Source of the DNA: RECM01 sp047921215
Lineage (GTDB): Bacteria; Bacteroidota; Rhodothermia; Balneolales; Cyclonatronaceae
Direction: 5' to 3'
Assembly (NCBI GenBank): GCA_047921215.1
Contig: JBLRWO010000002.1
Coordinates: 132,303-196,302, forward strand
DNA length: 64,000 nt
Shown here: piece by piece, positions 9,512-16,980 of the stretch
Layout of the letters: each line of letters opens with the position of its first letter
How positions within the stretch are numbered: position 1 is the first letter of the stretch
Position numbers and translations under genes: made by a program
The notes under the pieces: model-generated
Seen by the model: only the letters and a program-made list of their open reading frames with translations
Told to the model about the DNA's origin: nothing
Databases searched by the model: none

Positions 9512-10792
9512 ATGAAGACTCAAAATACGGTGGTCGCCCGCCTCAGCCTGATGATGTTTCTGCAATTTTTTATCTGGGGGGGCTTCTTCGTTACGATGGG
9601 CATCTATCTGTTGCAGGTTTTTCAGGGAGAGGCCGGACTAAATACCATCATCGGTCAGTCGTATGCCACGCATAACTGGGCCGGACTCCTGGCGCCCCTG
9701 TTCGTGGGCCTGCTCGCCGACCGCTACTTCAATGCGGAACGTCTGAACGCCTTCTGCCACGTGGCGGGCGGGTTGCTGCTCTGGTATGCGGCCACGGTTA
9801 CCGATCCCGGCACCTTCATCTGGGTGATGTTTGCCTATTTCATGCTCTACATGCCCACACTGGCCCTGGTCAACGCTATAGCGTTTGCGAATATTGAATC
9901 GCCCGACAAGCAGTTTCCCGCCATAAGGGTTTGGGGAACCATCGGCTGGATCGTCGCCGGGTTCATCGTTGCACAGACTGTGCTCGGTTTTGTAAACGTG
10001 CCCCTGCTCTATGCCATTACCGGTGTCGAAAATGTGCAGATCACCAACATACCACTCAAAATGTGCGCCATCGTTTCGGTGATCTACGGGTTCTACAGCC
10101 TCACGCTGCCATCCACGCCCCCGCAGGCCAAAGACGAGAAATTCAGTATCGGCAAGGCATTCGGCCTGGATGCCATTAAACTGATGGGTGAACGTAATTT
10201 CGGTGTTTTTGCCCTCGCCAGTTTCCTGGTGAGCATCCCGCTTGCCTTCTACTACGCCCGAACCAACGATTTTATCGCGGCCATGGCGTTTGGCGAACAG
10301 TCGGCCTCCTTCATGGCCATCGGGCAGATCAGTGAGGTGGTTTTCATGATGCTGGTGCCCTTCTTCCTCATCCGTTTTGGTGTGAAGTGGATGCTGCTTA
10401 TCGGCATGTTTGCCTGGGCATTGCGCTACCTGGTGTTTGCCACCTTCCCCGAATCGGCTGCTTTCCTCATCTTCGCAGTGGCCCTGCACGGGGTCTGCTA
10501 TGACTTTTTCTTCGTGACCGGGCAACTGTACGTTGACCGAAAAGCGCCCAAACCGATCCGGGCAAGTGCCCAGGGGCTGTTTGCCCTGCTCACTTACGGT
10601 GCGGGTATGCTCATAGGCAATTATATACTGGGATGGTGGGGTGATTTCATCAGTCTCGACGGCAGCACGACCGCTGGCTGGCTCGAGGGCGCCTTCACCT
10701 TCTGGATTCTGCCGGCCGTTATTGCCGGTGCCGTAATGCTCTTTTTCCTGTTCAGTTTTAAAAATGAAAGAAACCATGTCCAGACTAATTAG
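9512..10792 (+). CDS. NupG-like MFS permease
   Basis: This 426-residue integral membrane protein has about 12 hydrophobic segments and no signal peptide. It belongs to the nucleoside:H+ symporter (NupG/XapB) branch of the major facilitator superfamily, recognisable from SLMMFLQFFIWGGFF at the N-terminus and GLLADRYF in the first cytoplasmic loop. In Bacteroidota and relatives, this subfamily is often placed in sugar-catabolic clusters beside isomerases and dehydrogenases, so the real substrate may be a sugar or keto-sugar. Its 3' end overlaps the start of the next gene by 17 bp, indicating an operon. A long frame on the opposite strand is a shadow. Confidence 0.87.
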   Translation: MKTQNTVVARLSLMMFLQFFIWGGFFVTMGIYLLQVFQGEAGLNTIIGQSYATHNWAGLLAPLFVGLLADRYFNAERLNAFCHVAGGLLLWYAATVTDPGTFIWVMFAYFMLYMPTLALVNAIAFANIESPDKQFPAIRVWGTIGWIVAGFIVAQTVLGFVNVPLLYAITGVENVQITNIPLKMCAIVSVIYGFYSLTLPSTPPQAKDEKFSIGKAFGLDAIKLMGERNFGVFALASFLVSIPLAFYYARTNDFIAAMAFGEQSASFMAIGQISEVVFMMLVPFFLIRFGVKWMLLIGMFAWALRYLVFATFPESAAFLIFAVALHGVCYDFFFVTGQLYVDRKAPKPIRASAQGLFALLTYGAGMLIGNYILGWWGDFISLDGSTTAGWLEGAFTFWILPAVIAGAVMLFFLFSFKNERNHVQTN

Positions 10793-11795
10793 CCGCAAAG
10801 AAATGATCAGCCTGACCGCGGCGGGATCCGTCGGGCTGGGATTACAAGCGTTCATTCCTGCGTCATCAGCATCACCATTCCCGTACGAAACCAGAACAAC
10901 CGCCACTTCCGCGAACTTACCTGGTTCCGCTTCACCCGCAACGCCGGTTTCTGGCAAATCTTCCACTGATACCACCCCCGTTGATGCTGCGGAATCGGCC
11001 CATGCGGGCCGCCGAGATCTGTTAAAGGGCAACATCAACCATTCGGTCTGCCGCTGGACCTTCCCTTTTCTGGGAATACGGGAGCTGTGCAGGGTTGTTA
11101 AAGAGATCGGGTTCTCCGCCATCGACCTGGTGGGTCCCGCCGACTGGCCGGTGTTGAAGCAGCACGACGTCGATTCCTCGATGTGCAACGGGGCCGAAAT
11201 CAGCCTGACCGAAGGATGGAACCACACGGAGTATCATTCCACGCTGATCAAAAACTATACGGAGCATATAGAGCTCGTGGCAAATGCCGGATATAAAAAC
11301 CTGATCTGTTTCAGTGGAAACCGCAAGGGTATGGACGACGAAACCGGACTCAAAAACTGCGAGGAGGGGATTAAAAAAGTGCTGGGCCTTGCCGAAAAAA
11401 ACGGCGTGGTCCTGCAGATGGAGCTGTTCAACAGCAAAATCAACCATCCCGATTATATGTGCGACAACACCCCCTGGGGCATTGAGCTTTGTGAGCGGAT
11501 CGGATCACCCAATTTTGTGCTGCTGTACGACATTTACCACATGCAGATCGGTGAGGGCGACATTATCCGCACCATCACCGATCACCACACGTGGTTCGGC
11601 CATTATCATACCGCCGGTGTTCCGGGGCGTAACGAAATCGACGATACGCAGGAACTGTACTATCCGGCCATTATGCGGACAATACATCGTACCGGCTTCG
11701 ACGGATATGTTGCGCAGGAGTTCATCTCCACCCGTGAAACCGATGCCGGCAAGATAACATCCCTTGCAGAGGCGATTGCGATCTGCGACATCTGA
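10776..11795 (+). CDS. Exported hydroxypyruvate isomerase-like TIM-barrel protein
   Basis: The 339-residue protein has an N-terminal hydrophobic export signal (about residues 10-30), a long Ser/Thr/Pro/Ala linker, and a TIM-barrel domain from about residue 85. The barrel resembles hydroxypyruvate isomerase: MELFNSKINHPDY (Glu ligand), LYDIYHMQIGEGD (Asp ligand), HYHTAGVPGRNEID (His) and a final QEF (Glu). The start at 10776 lies inside the end of the permease gene; an in-frame ATG at 10764 is also possible. The export signal suggests it works in the periplasm on sugars produced by the exported oxidoreductase pair encoded next. The exact substrate is unknown. Confidence 0.8.
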   Translation: MSRLISRKEMISLTAAGSVGLGLQAFIPASSASPFPYETRTTATSANLPGSASPATPVSGKSSTDTTPVDAAESAHAGRRDLLKGNINHSVCRWTFPFLGIRELCRVVKEIGFSAIDLVGPADWPVLKQHDVDSSMCNGAEISLTEGWNHTEYHSTLIKNYTEHIELVANAGYKNLICFSGNRKGMDDETGLKNCEEGIKKVLGLAEKNGVVLQMELFNSKINHPDYMCDNTPWGIELCERIGSPNFVLLYDIYHMQIGEGDIIRTITDHHTWFGHYHTAGVPGRNEIDDTQELYYPAIMRTIHRTGFDGYVAQEFISTRETDAGKITSLAEAIAICDI

Positions 11796-11846
11796 AATTA
11801 TCATCTGCAATTCATACAAGGCAATACATACTACCGGGTATCTCTT

Positions 11847-13532
11847 ATGCCAACTATCGAATATGATGCCATCGTTATAGGATCGGGCATCAGTGGCGGC
11901 TGGGCCGCCAAGGAACTGACTGAAAAAGGCCTGAAAGTGCTGCTCCTTGAACGGGGGCGCAATGTTGAGCACATCAAGGACTATGAACACGAACACAAGG
12001 AGATCTGGCAGTTCCCCAACCGGAACCAGCGCACACGCGAGATGATCGAAGATCACCCCGTTCTGAAGCGCGACTATCCCCTGAGCGAGCAAACCTTTGG
12101 TCTGTATGTAAACGACCGGGAGTCGCCCTATACGGAAGTGAAGCGTTTCGACTGGTACCGCGGTTATCAGGTGGGCGGCCGTTCGCTGATGTGGGGCCGG
12201 CAGAGCTACCGTTTCAATCGCATAGATTTCGAAGCAAACGCCCGCGAAGGGATCGGCATCGACTGGCCCATCCGGTACGATGACCTCGCGCCATGGTACC
12301 ATTATGTGGAAGGGTTTGCAGGTATCAGCGGATCCAAAGAAAACCTTGAGGTACTGCCCGACGGGAATTTTCTGCCTCCTTTTGAGCTGAACTGTGTCGA
12401 GAAAGACATCGCAGCCCGCATCCAAAAACACTACGCGGGCAAGCGGCGCCTGATCATCAGCCGGGCGGCCAATCTTACCCGCGCACTGCCCGATCAGAAC
12501 CGGGGTAAATGCATGTACAGGGCCCGGTGTAACCGGGGATGTTCCTATGGCGCCTATTTCAGCACGCAGTCGTCTACCCTTCCGGCCGCCATGGCAACAG
12601 GCAACCTCACCCTGCGGCCGTGGTCGATCGTCACACGCCTGCTCTACGACAGGGACAGCAAGCGGGCCACCGGCGTGGAAGTACTCGACGCCGAATCGAA
12701 CCAGACGTATGAATACCGGTCGAAAATCGTGTTTCTGAATGCCTCGACTTTCAATTCCACCTGGATACTAATGAACTCCGCCACCGATGTCTGGCCCGAC
12801 GGCCTTGGCAGCAGCAGCGGCGAACTGGGGCATAATGTAATGGATCATCACTTCCGCTGCGGTGCCAATGGTATAGTTGAGGGTTACGACGATACATACT
12901 ACTACGGGCGACGCCCTGCCGGTTTTTACATCCCCCGTTTCCGCAACGTGAACGGCGACAGGCGCGACTATGTAAGAGGTTTCGGGATGCAGGGCTCTGC
13001 CAGCCGCACCGGATGGAACCGGAATATCGCCGAGCTGGCCGTCGGTGCCGACCTGAAACATGCCCTCTCCCAACCCGGTCCGTGGCGCATCGGGGCAACC
13101 GCTTTCGGCGAGATGCTCCCATACCATGAAAACCGCATTTATCTCGACAAGGAGAAGAAAGATAAATGGGGCCTGCCTGTACTTGCCATGGATGTAGAGA
13201 TTAAGGAAAATGAACGGAAGATGCGGAAGGATATGATCAACGATGCCGCCGAGATTTTCGAATCGGCCGGTGTCAAAAATGTGGTCGGCAGCGACTGGGG
13301 CTATGCCCCCGGGATGGGCATCCACGAGATGGGAACCGCCCGCATGGGCCGTGACCCGAATACATCGGTGCTCAATGCGTGGAACCAGGTATGGGATGCA
13401 CCGAATGTGTTCGTTACCGACGGGGCCTGCATGACATCAGCGTCCTGCGTAAATCCATCGTTAACCTATATGGCACTGACTGCCCGGGCCGCCGATTATG
13501 CCGTAAAAGAAATCAGAAAAGGAAATCTCTGA
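11847..13532 (+). CDS. GMC family FAD oxidoreductase, large subunit
   Basis: The 561-residue flavoprotein opens with a dinucleotide-binding motif (VIGSGISGG). It has GGRSLMWGRQ in the FAD/substrate region, a cysteine cluster GKCMYRARCNRGC that may bind a metal or form disulfides, and the GMC active-site block IHEMGTARMG near the C-terminus followed by CVNPSLTYMALTARAA. It has no signal peptide of its own. It is followed after 2 bp by a subunit-3-type protein that does have a Tat-like signal, as in gluconate, fructose and lactose 3-dehydrogenases where the large subunit is co-exported. With DUF1080 and the isomerases nearby, oxidation of glycosides at C3 is the most likely activity. Confidence 0.87.
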   Translation: MPTIEYDAIVIGSGISGGWAAKELTEKGLKVLLLERGRNVEHIKDYEHEHKEIWQFPNRNQRTREMIEDHPVLKRDYPLSEQTFGLYVNDRESPYTEVKRFDWYRGYQVGGRSLMWGRQSYRFNRIDFEANAREGIGIDWPIRYDDLAPWYHYVEGFAGISGSKENLEVLPDGNFLPPFELNCVEKDIAARIQKHYAGKRRLIISRAANLTRALPDQNRGKCMYRARCNRGCSYGAYFSTQSSTLPAAMATGNLTLRPWSIVTRLLYDRDSKRATGVEVLDAESNQTYEYRSKIVFLNASTFNSTWILMNSATDVWPDGLGSSSGELGHNVMDHHFRCGANGIVEGYDDTYYYGRRPAGFYIPRFRNVNGDRRDYVRGFGMQGSASRTGWNRNIAELAVGADLKHALSQPGPWRIGATAFGEMLPYHENRIYLDKEKKDKWGLPVLAMDVEIKENERKMRKDMINDAAEIFESAGVKNVVGSDWGYAPGMGIHEMGTARMGRDPNTSVLNAWNQVWDAPNVFVTDGACMTSASCVNPSLTYMALTARAADYAVKEIRKGNL

Positions 13533-13534
13533 CC

Positions 13535-14095
13535 ATGGACAGAAGAGAAGTCATCAAACTCATCACCCTGGCAACCGGGGCCGCCCTGGTGGGCGGGGAA
13601 CTGATTTTCACAGGCTGTACACCCGACAGGCCCGCCGGCGACTCCCTGTTTGGCCGGAAGGATCTCGATCTGCTTGCCGATATCGCCGAAACCATCATGC
13701 CCCGTACCCATACACACGGGGCGAAAGATGCCGGCGTGGCAGAATTCATAACCGGAACGGTCGACCGGTGCTATTTTGAACCCGATCAGCAAACCTTTTT
13801 GGCCGGTCTTGTGGCCATAGAGGAGAGCAGCCGCTCGCGATACGGCAAACGTTTTGGGCGGCTCACCGCCGAACAACAAACCGAAATGCTTCAGGACCTC
13901 GACCGCGAGGCACGGGCGCACCGCCAACCCGAAGGTGGTACTGCTCACTATTTCACCATGATAAAACAGCTGACTATTTACGGTTATTTCACCTCGGAGA
14001 TCGTGCAGAAAGAGGTTTTAAGACACGTTCCAATACCCGGCAGTTACGACGGGTGTATGCCCTACAACGAAGGGGACCCTGCATGGGCCATTTGA
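13535..14095 (+). CDS. Gluconate 2-dehydrogenase subunit 3-like protein (Tat-type lipoprotein)
   Basis: This 186-residue protein begins MDRREVIK, followed by a hydrophobic stretch ending IFTGC, which reads as a Tat-type signal with a lipobox at Cys28. The remainder matches the subunit 3 family of membrane-bound GMC dehydrogenases (DLLADIAETIMPRT near the N-terminus, GYFTSEIVQKEVL near the end). It probably carries the GMC subunit across the membrane and stabilises it. The frame is open further upstream, overlapping the GMC gene, but the ATG at 13535 gives the signal peptide. No cytochrome c subunit is encoded next to it, so the electron acceptor is not evident. Confidence 0.87.
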   Translation: MDRREVIKLITLATGAALVGGELIFTGCTPDRPAGDSLFGRKDLDLLADIAETIMPRTHTHGAKDAGVAEFITGTVDRCYFEPDQQTFLAGLVAIEESSRSRYGKRFGRLTAEQQTEMLQDLDREARAHRQPEGGTAHYFTMIKQLTIYGYFTSEIVQKEVLRHVPIPGSYDGCMPYNEGDPAWAI

Positions 14096-14130
14096 TTTAA
14101 ATTCCCGGCTGGTGCCAGCACATCCGGATT

Positions 14131-15162
14131 TCAGATCATATCCGCCCTGCCTTCCATCGAATAATTCATTGCTTTAAGTCTGTTTTGGTAAGAATCCATA
14201 TACGCTTTCTTCATGCCTTCATTCAGAAAACTTCGCTTTGTTAACCCTTCTATTTCATTGCTTTCCGATCTGAATGTATTCAGGATCTTTTTTATACGGG
14301 ATTTTACCAAACCGATTTTCAGACCAAACTCGTAGAAATCGTCATATGCATAGAATCCATTGGCCTCAAAACTTTCTGTTGAATAATCATCTTTAAACAG
14401 GCCATCTTTCATTGCCAGTGCTGTATCATCCACGTGAAGGCTGGTATTAATAAGATCATAAGCTGGACTCAGAATATAATCACCCTGTTCTGTTTCAATA
14501 ACTCCGAAGTTTTTCAGATGTGCATCGCCGTTACTGAAGAGATAGTTAAAAATGATCAGTGAAAAAAGCTTCTCCAGCTCGACCATAGCAGCCGGTATGT
14601 ATTTATATACCAGTTCTGCCATCTCCTCATAACTGGTTTCATACTTGAAATCCGGTCCGGCAGTTTCTGCAGTCTTTCCTGCCAGGGTGGCAAAATCTTC
14701 TTTTCCGATTTTTGAACCGTCTTTTCCCACATCAAACCGCTTCGAAAGGTAGGCCGGTGTTCCGTCCCTGAAAAAGATCAATGCATTTTCAGCTGTCTGA
14801 ATATCAAATACCTGCCTGGCAATCTGCATGGTCAGGTGTTCATTGGCTGGCACCTGGTCCACTTTTTTTAAATCTCTCGGAATTGGCTTCAGTATATAGG
14901 TTCCCTGTTCACCCTCTTCTGTAAGCCTGAGGGTATTCTTTACAAGTATAAGGGAAACTTTTTCCTGTACACCGGAGATAGAAATGCGTTTTCTGTTCTG
15001 TTGAAATTTTTCGGCATCCTCCTCGCTCGCATCCGGCGGATTGTACGGAAGAACATGGCTTACTTTCCTGCCCGAAAAAACGCGTTTCCGGCATGTGGGG
15101 CTGTAGGCATCAAATCCCGGCGCAAGTGTGCCGGGACAAACAGTGATTTCAGGTAAACTCAA
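14131..15162 (-). CDS. hipT: HipT-like Ser/Thr kinase toxin (HipA C-terminal domain)
   Basis: The 343-residue kinase carries the HipA catalytic core but lacks the N-terminal subdomain, which is encoded separately upstream. The Gly-rich loop reads ISISGVQEK, so residues 61-63 form the Ser-x-Ser phosphorylation motif seen in HipT proteins. Other kinase features are Lys92 (YILKP), the catalytic loop NGDAHLKN with Asp213 and Asn218, and metal-binding Asp236 in AYDL. Characterised HipT from E. coli O127 (about 335 aa) phosphorylates TrpS; the target here is unknown. It starts 5 bp after hipS. All catalytic residues are present, so it should be active. Confidence 0.88.
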   Translation of the reverse strand: MSLPEITVCPGTLAPGFDAYSPTCRKRVFSGRKVSHVLPYNPPDASEEDAEKFQQNRKRISISGVQEKVSLILVKNTLRLTEEGEQGTYILKPIPRDLKKVDQVPANEHLTMQIARQVFDIQTAENALIFFRDGTPAYLSKRFDVGKDGSKIGKEDFATLAGKTAETAGPDFKYETSYEEMAELVYKYIPAAMVELEKLFSLIIFNYLFSNGDAHLKNFGVIETEQGDYILSPAYDLINTSLHVDDTALAMKDGLFKDDYSTESFEANGFYAYDDFYEFGLKIGLVKSRIKKILNTFRSESNEIEGLTKRSFLNEGMKKAYMDSYQNRLKAMNYSMEGRADMI

Positions 15163-15167
15163 ATTTA

Positions 15168-15491
15168 TTATTTTTTCGGTTTCAGTGTAATCGCGCCAAT
15201 CGTATCTGTTTGAGCTGTTGCCAGGAGCAGGTCAAAATAATTAGACTCATCGATCTTTAACTGCATTGATTGCAGCCTGCGGTTTACCCCTTCCGACAGA
15301 AGATTGTAGAAACAGGGAAACAGATGATCAGCCCGGTATATTTTCTCCGTTTTGGGCATAGTTAAACTGACAGGTGGTTTCTGAGGATTATTAAACCAGT
15401 TGTCATCATATTCAAATGTATACAAATTTGGGCTGTAACGGGTGAGGTCTCCAACAAGCTCTCCGTTTCTGTAAACATTGGCTGATTTCAT
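15168..15491 (-). CDS. hipS: HipS-like antitoxin (stand-alone HipA N-subdomain 1)
   Basis: The 107-residue product corresponds to the N-terminal subdomain of HipA: VYRNGELVGDLTR at the start, FEYDDNWF in the middle, LFPCFYNLLSEG, and IGAITLKP at the end. In bipartite HipBA this segment is fused to the kinase; here it is a separate gene between the regulator and the kinase, as in HipBST, where HipS is the antitoxin that neutralises HipT. Its start overlaps the hipB stop (ATGA, 15488-15491), so translation is probably coupled. Confidence 0.87.
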   Translation of the reverse strand: MKSANVYRNGELVGDLTRYSPNLYTFEYDDNWFNNPQKPPVSLTMPKTEKIYRADHLFPCFYNLLSEGVNRRLQSMQLKIDESNYFDLLLATAQTDTIGAITLKPKK

Positions 15492-15706
15492 TTTTTTGCT
15501 TCCGGTTTTTTAATACGCAGTATAAGTTCCAAACCCAGTATACCGGCAATTTTATTTAAGACGTTCACAGTCGGGTTACCCTGTCCGGTCTCAATTTTAT
15601 AAAGCGTATTTACACTCACACCCGCCATCTCGGCAAGATCCGGCTGCGTGATTCCAAGGATATCCCTGCGTTCTTTAATCGTTCTTCCAATTTCTAAAAC
15701 TAACAT
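15488..15706 (-). CDS. hipB: HipB-like HTH (XRE) autorepressor
   Basis: This 72-residue protein consists of one XRE-type helix-turn-helix (GITQPDLAEMAGVSVNTLYKIETG) with a short basic tail (RIKKPEAKK). It is the first gene of the hipB-hipS-hipT operon and should repress it by binding the repeated TATAATGTGATATTA sites, one of which abuts its own start codon. The cluster is visibly more AT-rich than the genes on either side, suggesting horizontal gain. Confidence 0.87.
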   Translation of the reverse strand: MLVLEIGRTIKERRDILGITQPDLAEMAGVSVNTLYKIETGQGNPTVNVLNKIAGILGLELILRIKKPEAKK

Positions 15707-15721
15707 TATAATGTGATATTA
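15707..15721. promoter_or_regulatory. HipB operator candidate O1
   Basis: TATAATGTGATATTA occurs directly upstream of the hipB start and is repeated exactly 60 bp further upstream. HipB-family repressors bind spaced palindromic operators in their own promoter, which fits this arrangement. Confidence 0.6.
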
Positions 15722-15756
15722 GATATATCGCTTGTTATTCTATCATAAAAATACTG

Positions 15757-15781
15757 AATATCACACTATAATGTGATATTA
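15757..15781. promoter_or_regulatory. HipB operator candidate O2 (palindromic)
   Basis: AATATCAC (15757-15764) and GTGATATT (15773-15780) form a perfect inverted repeat with an 8-bp AT-rich centre. The right part repeats the O1 sequence TATAATGTGATATTA at a distance of exactly 60 bp, close to six helical turns, which would place both sites on one face of the DNA. Confidence 0.65.
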
Positions 15782-15995
15782 AATAGTTTCAATAATTTAT
15801 TGACTAAAAAAACAGTTCGATATCATATTATGTTATGATTATATGTAGAATAAAGTAAAGGGAACTGAAATCATATCTCTTGCTGATTTAACTCCCGAGC
15901 ATTAATTTGAGTATCACTTACAAAATCATACCCGCTTCCCTGCTTTGATGGGGTATTTTGAAATCAGGGGGCTCAATACCCAAACATGGTACCAA

Positions 15996-16868
15996 ATGAA
16001 CAGACGAACCTTTCTTCGCATTTCAGGTGGCTTCAGCGGCGGAGTACTGGCAATGTCGGGCCTCCCCTTACTTTCAGCATGTACAAGGCAAACCATGGAA
16101 CAGGATGTTACATTCGGACTTCAGCTCTACACCCTCCGGTCGGTGATGCCCGACGATCCCCGTGGCGTGCTGCGCCAGGTTGCCGGATTCGGCTACAAAC
16201 AGATCGAAAGCTATGAGGGCCCCCTCGGCATGTACTGGGGCATGGACCCGGCCGGTTTCAAACAGTATATGGATGAACTGGGCATGGAAATCATTGCCAG
16301 CCATTGCAACATCCTTGAAAATTTTGAGCAGAAAGCCGCCGATGCCGCCTCTGTCGGCATGAAATACCTCGTCTGCCCATCGATCGGCCATCAGGAGTCG
16401 ATCGATGCCTACAAACAGCAGGCCGACCTGTTCAACGCCCGGGGCGAGATATGCAGGAGAGAGGGGCTGCGGTTTGCCTATCACAACCACGCCTACACCT
16501 TTGAACCGATGGAAGGGATCTATCCGCAGGATGTGATCATGGAGCATACCGATCCCGGACTGGTCGATTTCGAACTGGATATCTACTGGCTGGTTACCGC
16601 CGGTCTGGATCCCGTGCACTGGCTTCAGAAGTACCCCGACCGTTTTGTACTATCGCACGTCAAAGACCGAAAACGAAATGAACCACTCAGCAACACCGAT
16701 GCTTCGGTTACCCTGGGAACGGGCATGATCGATTATCCAACCATCACAGCTGTGGCAAAAGAACACGGCATGCAATACTTCATCGTGGAACAGGAGCAAT
16801 ACGAAGGCACCACTCCGATCGACAGCACCCGCGACAACGCGGAGTACATGAAGTCGCTGCTGGCATGA
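15996..16868 (+). CDS. Tat-exported sugar phosphate isomerase/epimerase-like lipoprotein
   Basis: The 290-residue product starts with a twin-arginine signal (NRRTFLRISGG) ending LLSAC (Cys29), so it is probably a Tat-exported lipoprotein. The rest is a xylose-isomerase-like TIM barrel with FGLQLYTLR at the first strand, AYHNHAYTF, FELDIYWL, LSHVKDRK and a final VEQEQY that supply the usual metal-site Glu/Asp/His residues. I set the start at 15996 because the 17 preceding in-frame codons do not resemble a signal. It is separated from the keto-sugar cluster by the hip genes, suggesting the hip island was inserted beside or into that cluster. Confidence 0.83.
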   Translation: MNRRTFLRISGGFSGGVLAMSGLPLLSACTRQTMEQDVTFGLQLYTLRSVMPDDPRGVLRQVAGFGYKQIESYEGPLGMYWGMDPAGFKQYMDELGMEIIASHCNILENFEQKAADAASVGMKYLVCPSIGHQESIDAYKQQADLFNARGEICRREGLRFAYHNHAYTFEPMEGIYPQDVIMEHTDPGLVDFELDIYWLVTAGLDPVHWLQKYPDRFVLSHVKDRKRNEPLSNTDASVTLGTGMIDYPTITAVAKEHGMQYFIVEQEQYEGTTPIDSTRDNAEYMKSLLA

Positions 16869-16980
16869 TCGGCGCAGTGTGTGTTTGATCAATTGGCAGC
16901 CTGATCTTCTTTTCACTTATTCATCTGCTACGTTTGTTGCTGAACCTTTCGTAAATTTTTTTCCAATGCCTGTCAGGTCT

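Noticed and set aside
9638..11227. 529-codon frame on the minus strand
   Set aside because: It lies entirely opposite the permease and isomerase genes, which have strong family motifs; its product is low-complexity and shows no domain.
11505..12431. 308-codon minus-strand frame
   Set aside because: Opposite the isomerase and GMC genes; no family resemblance.
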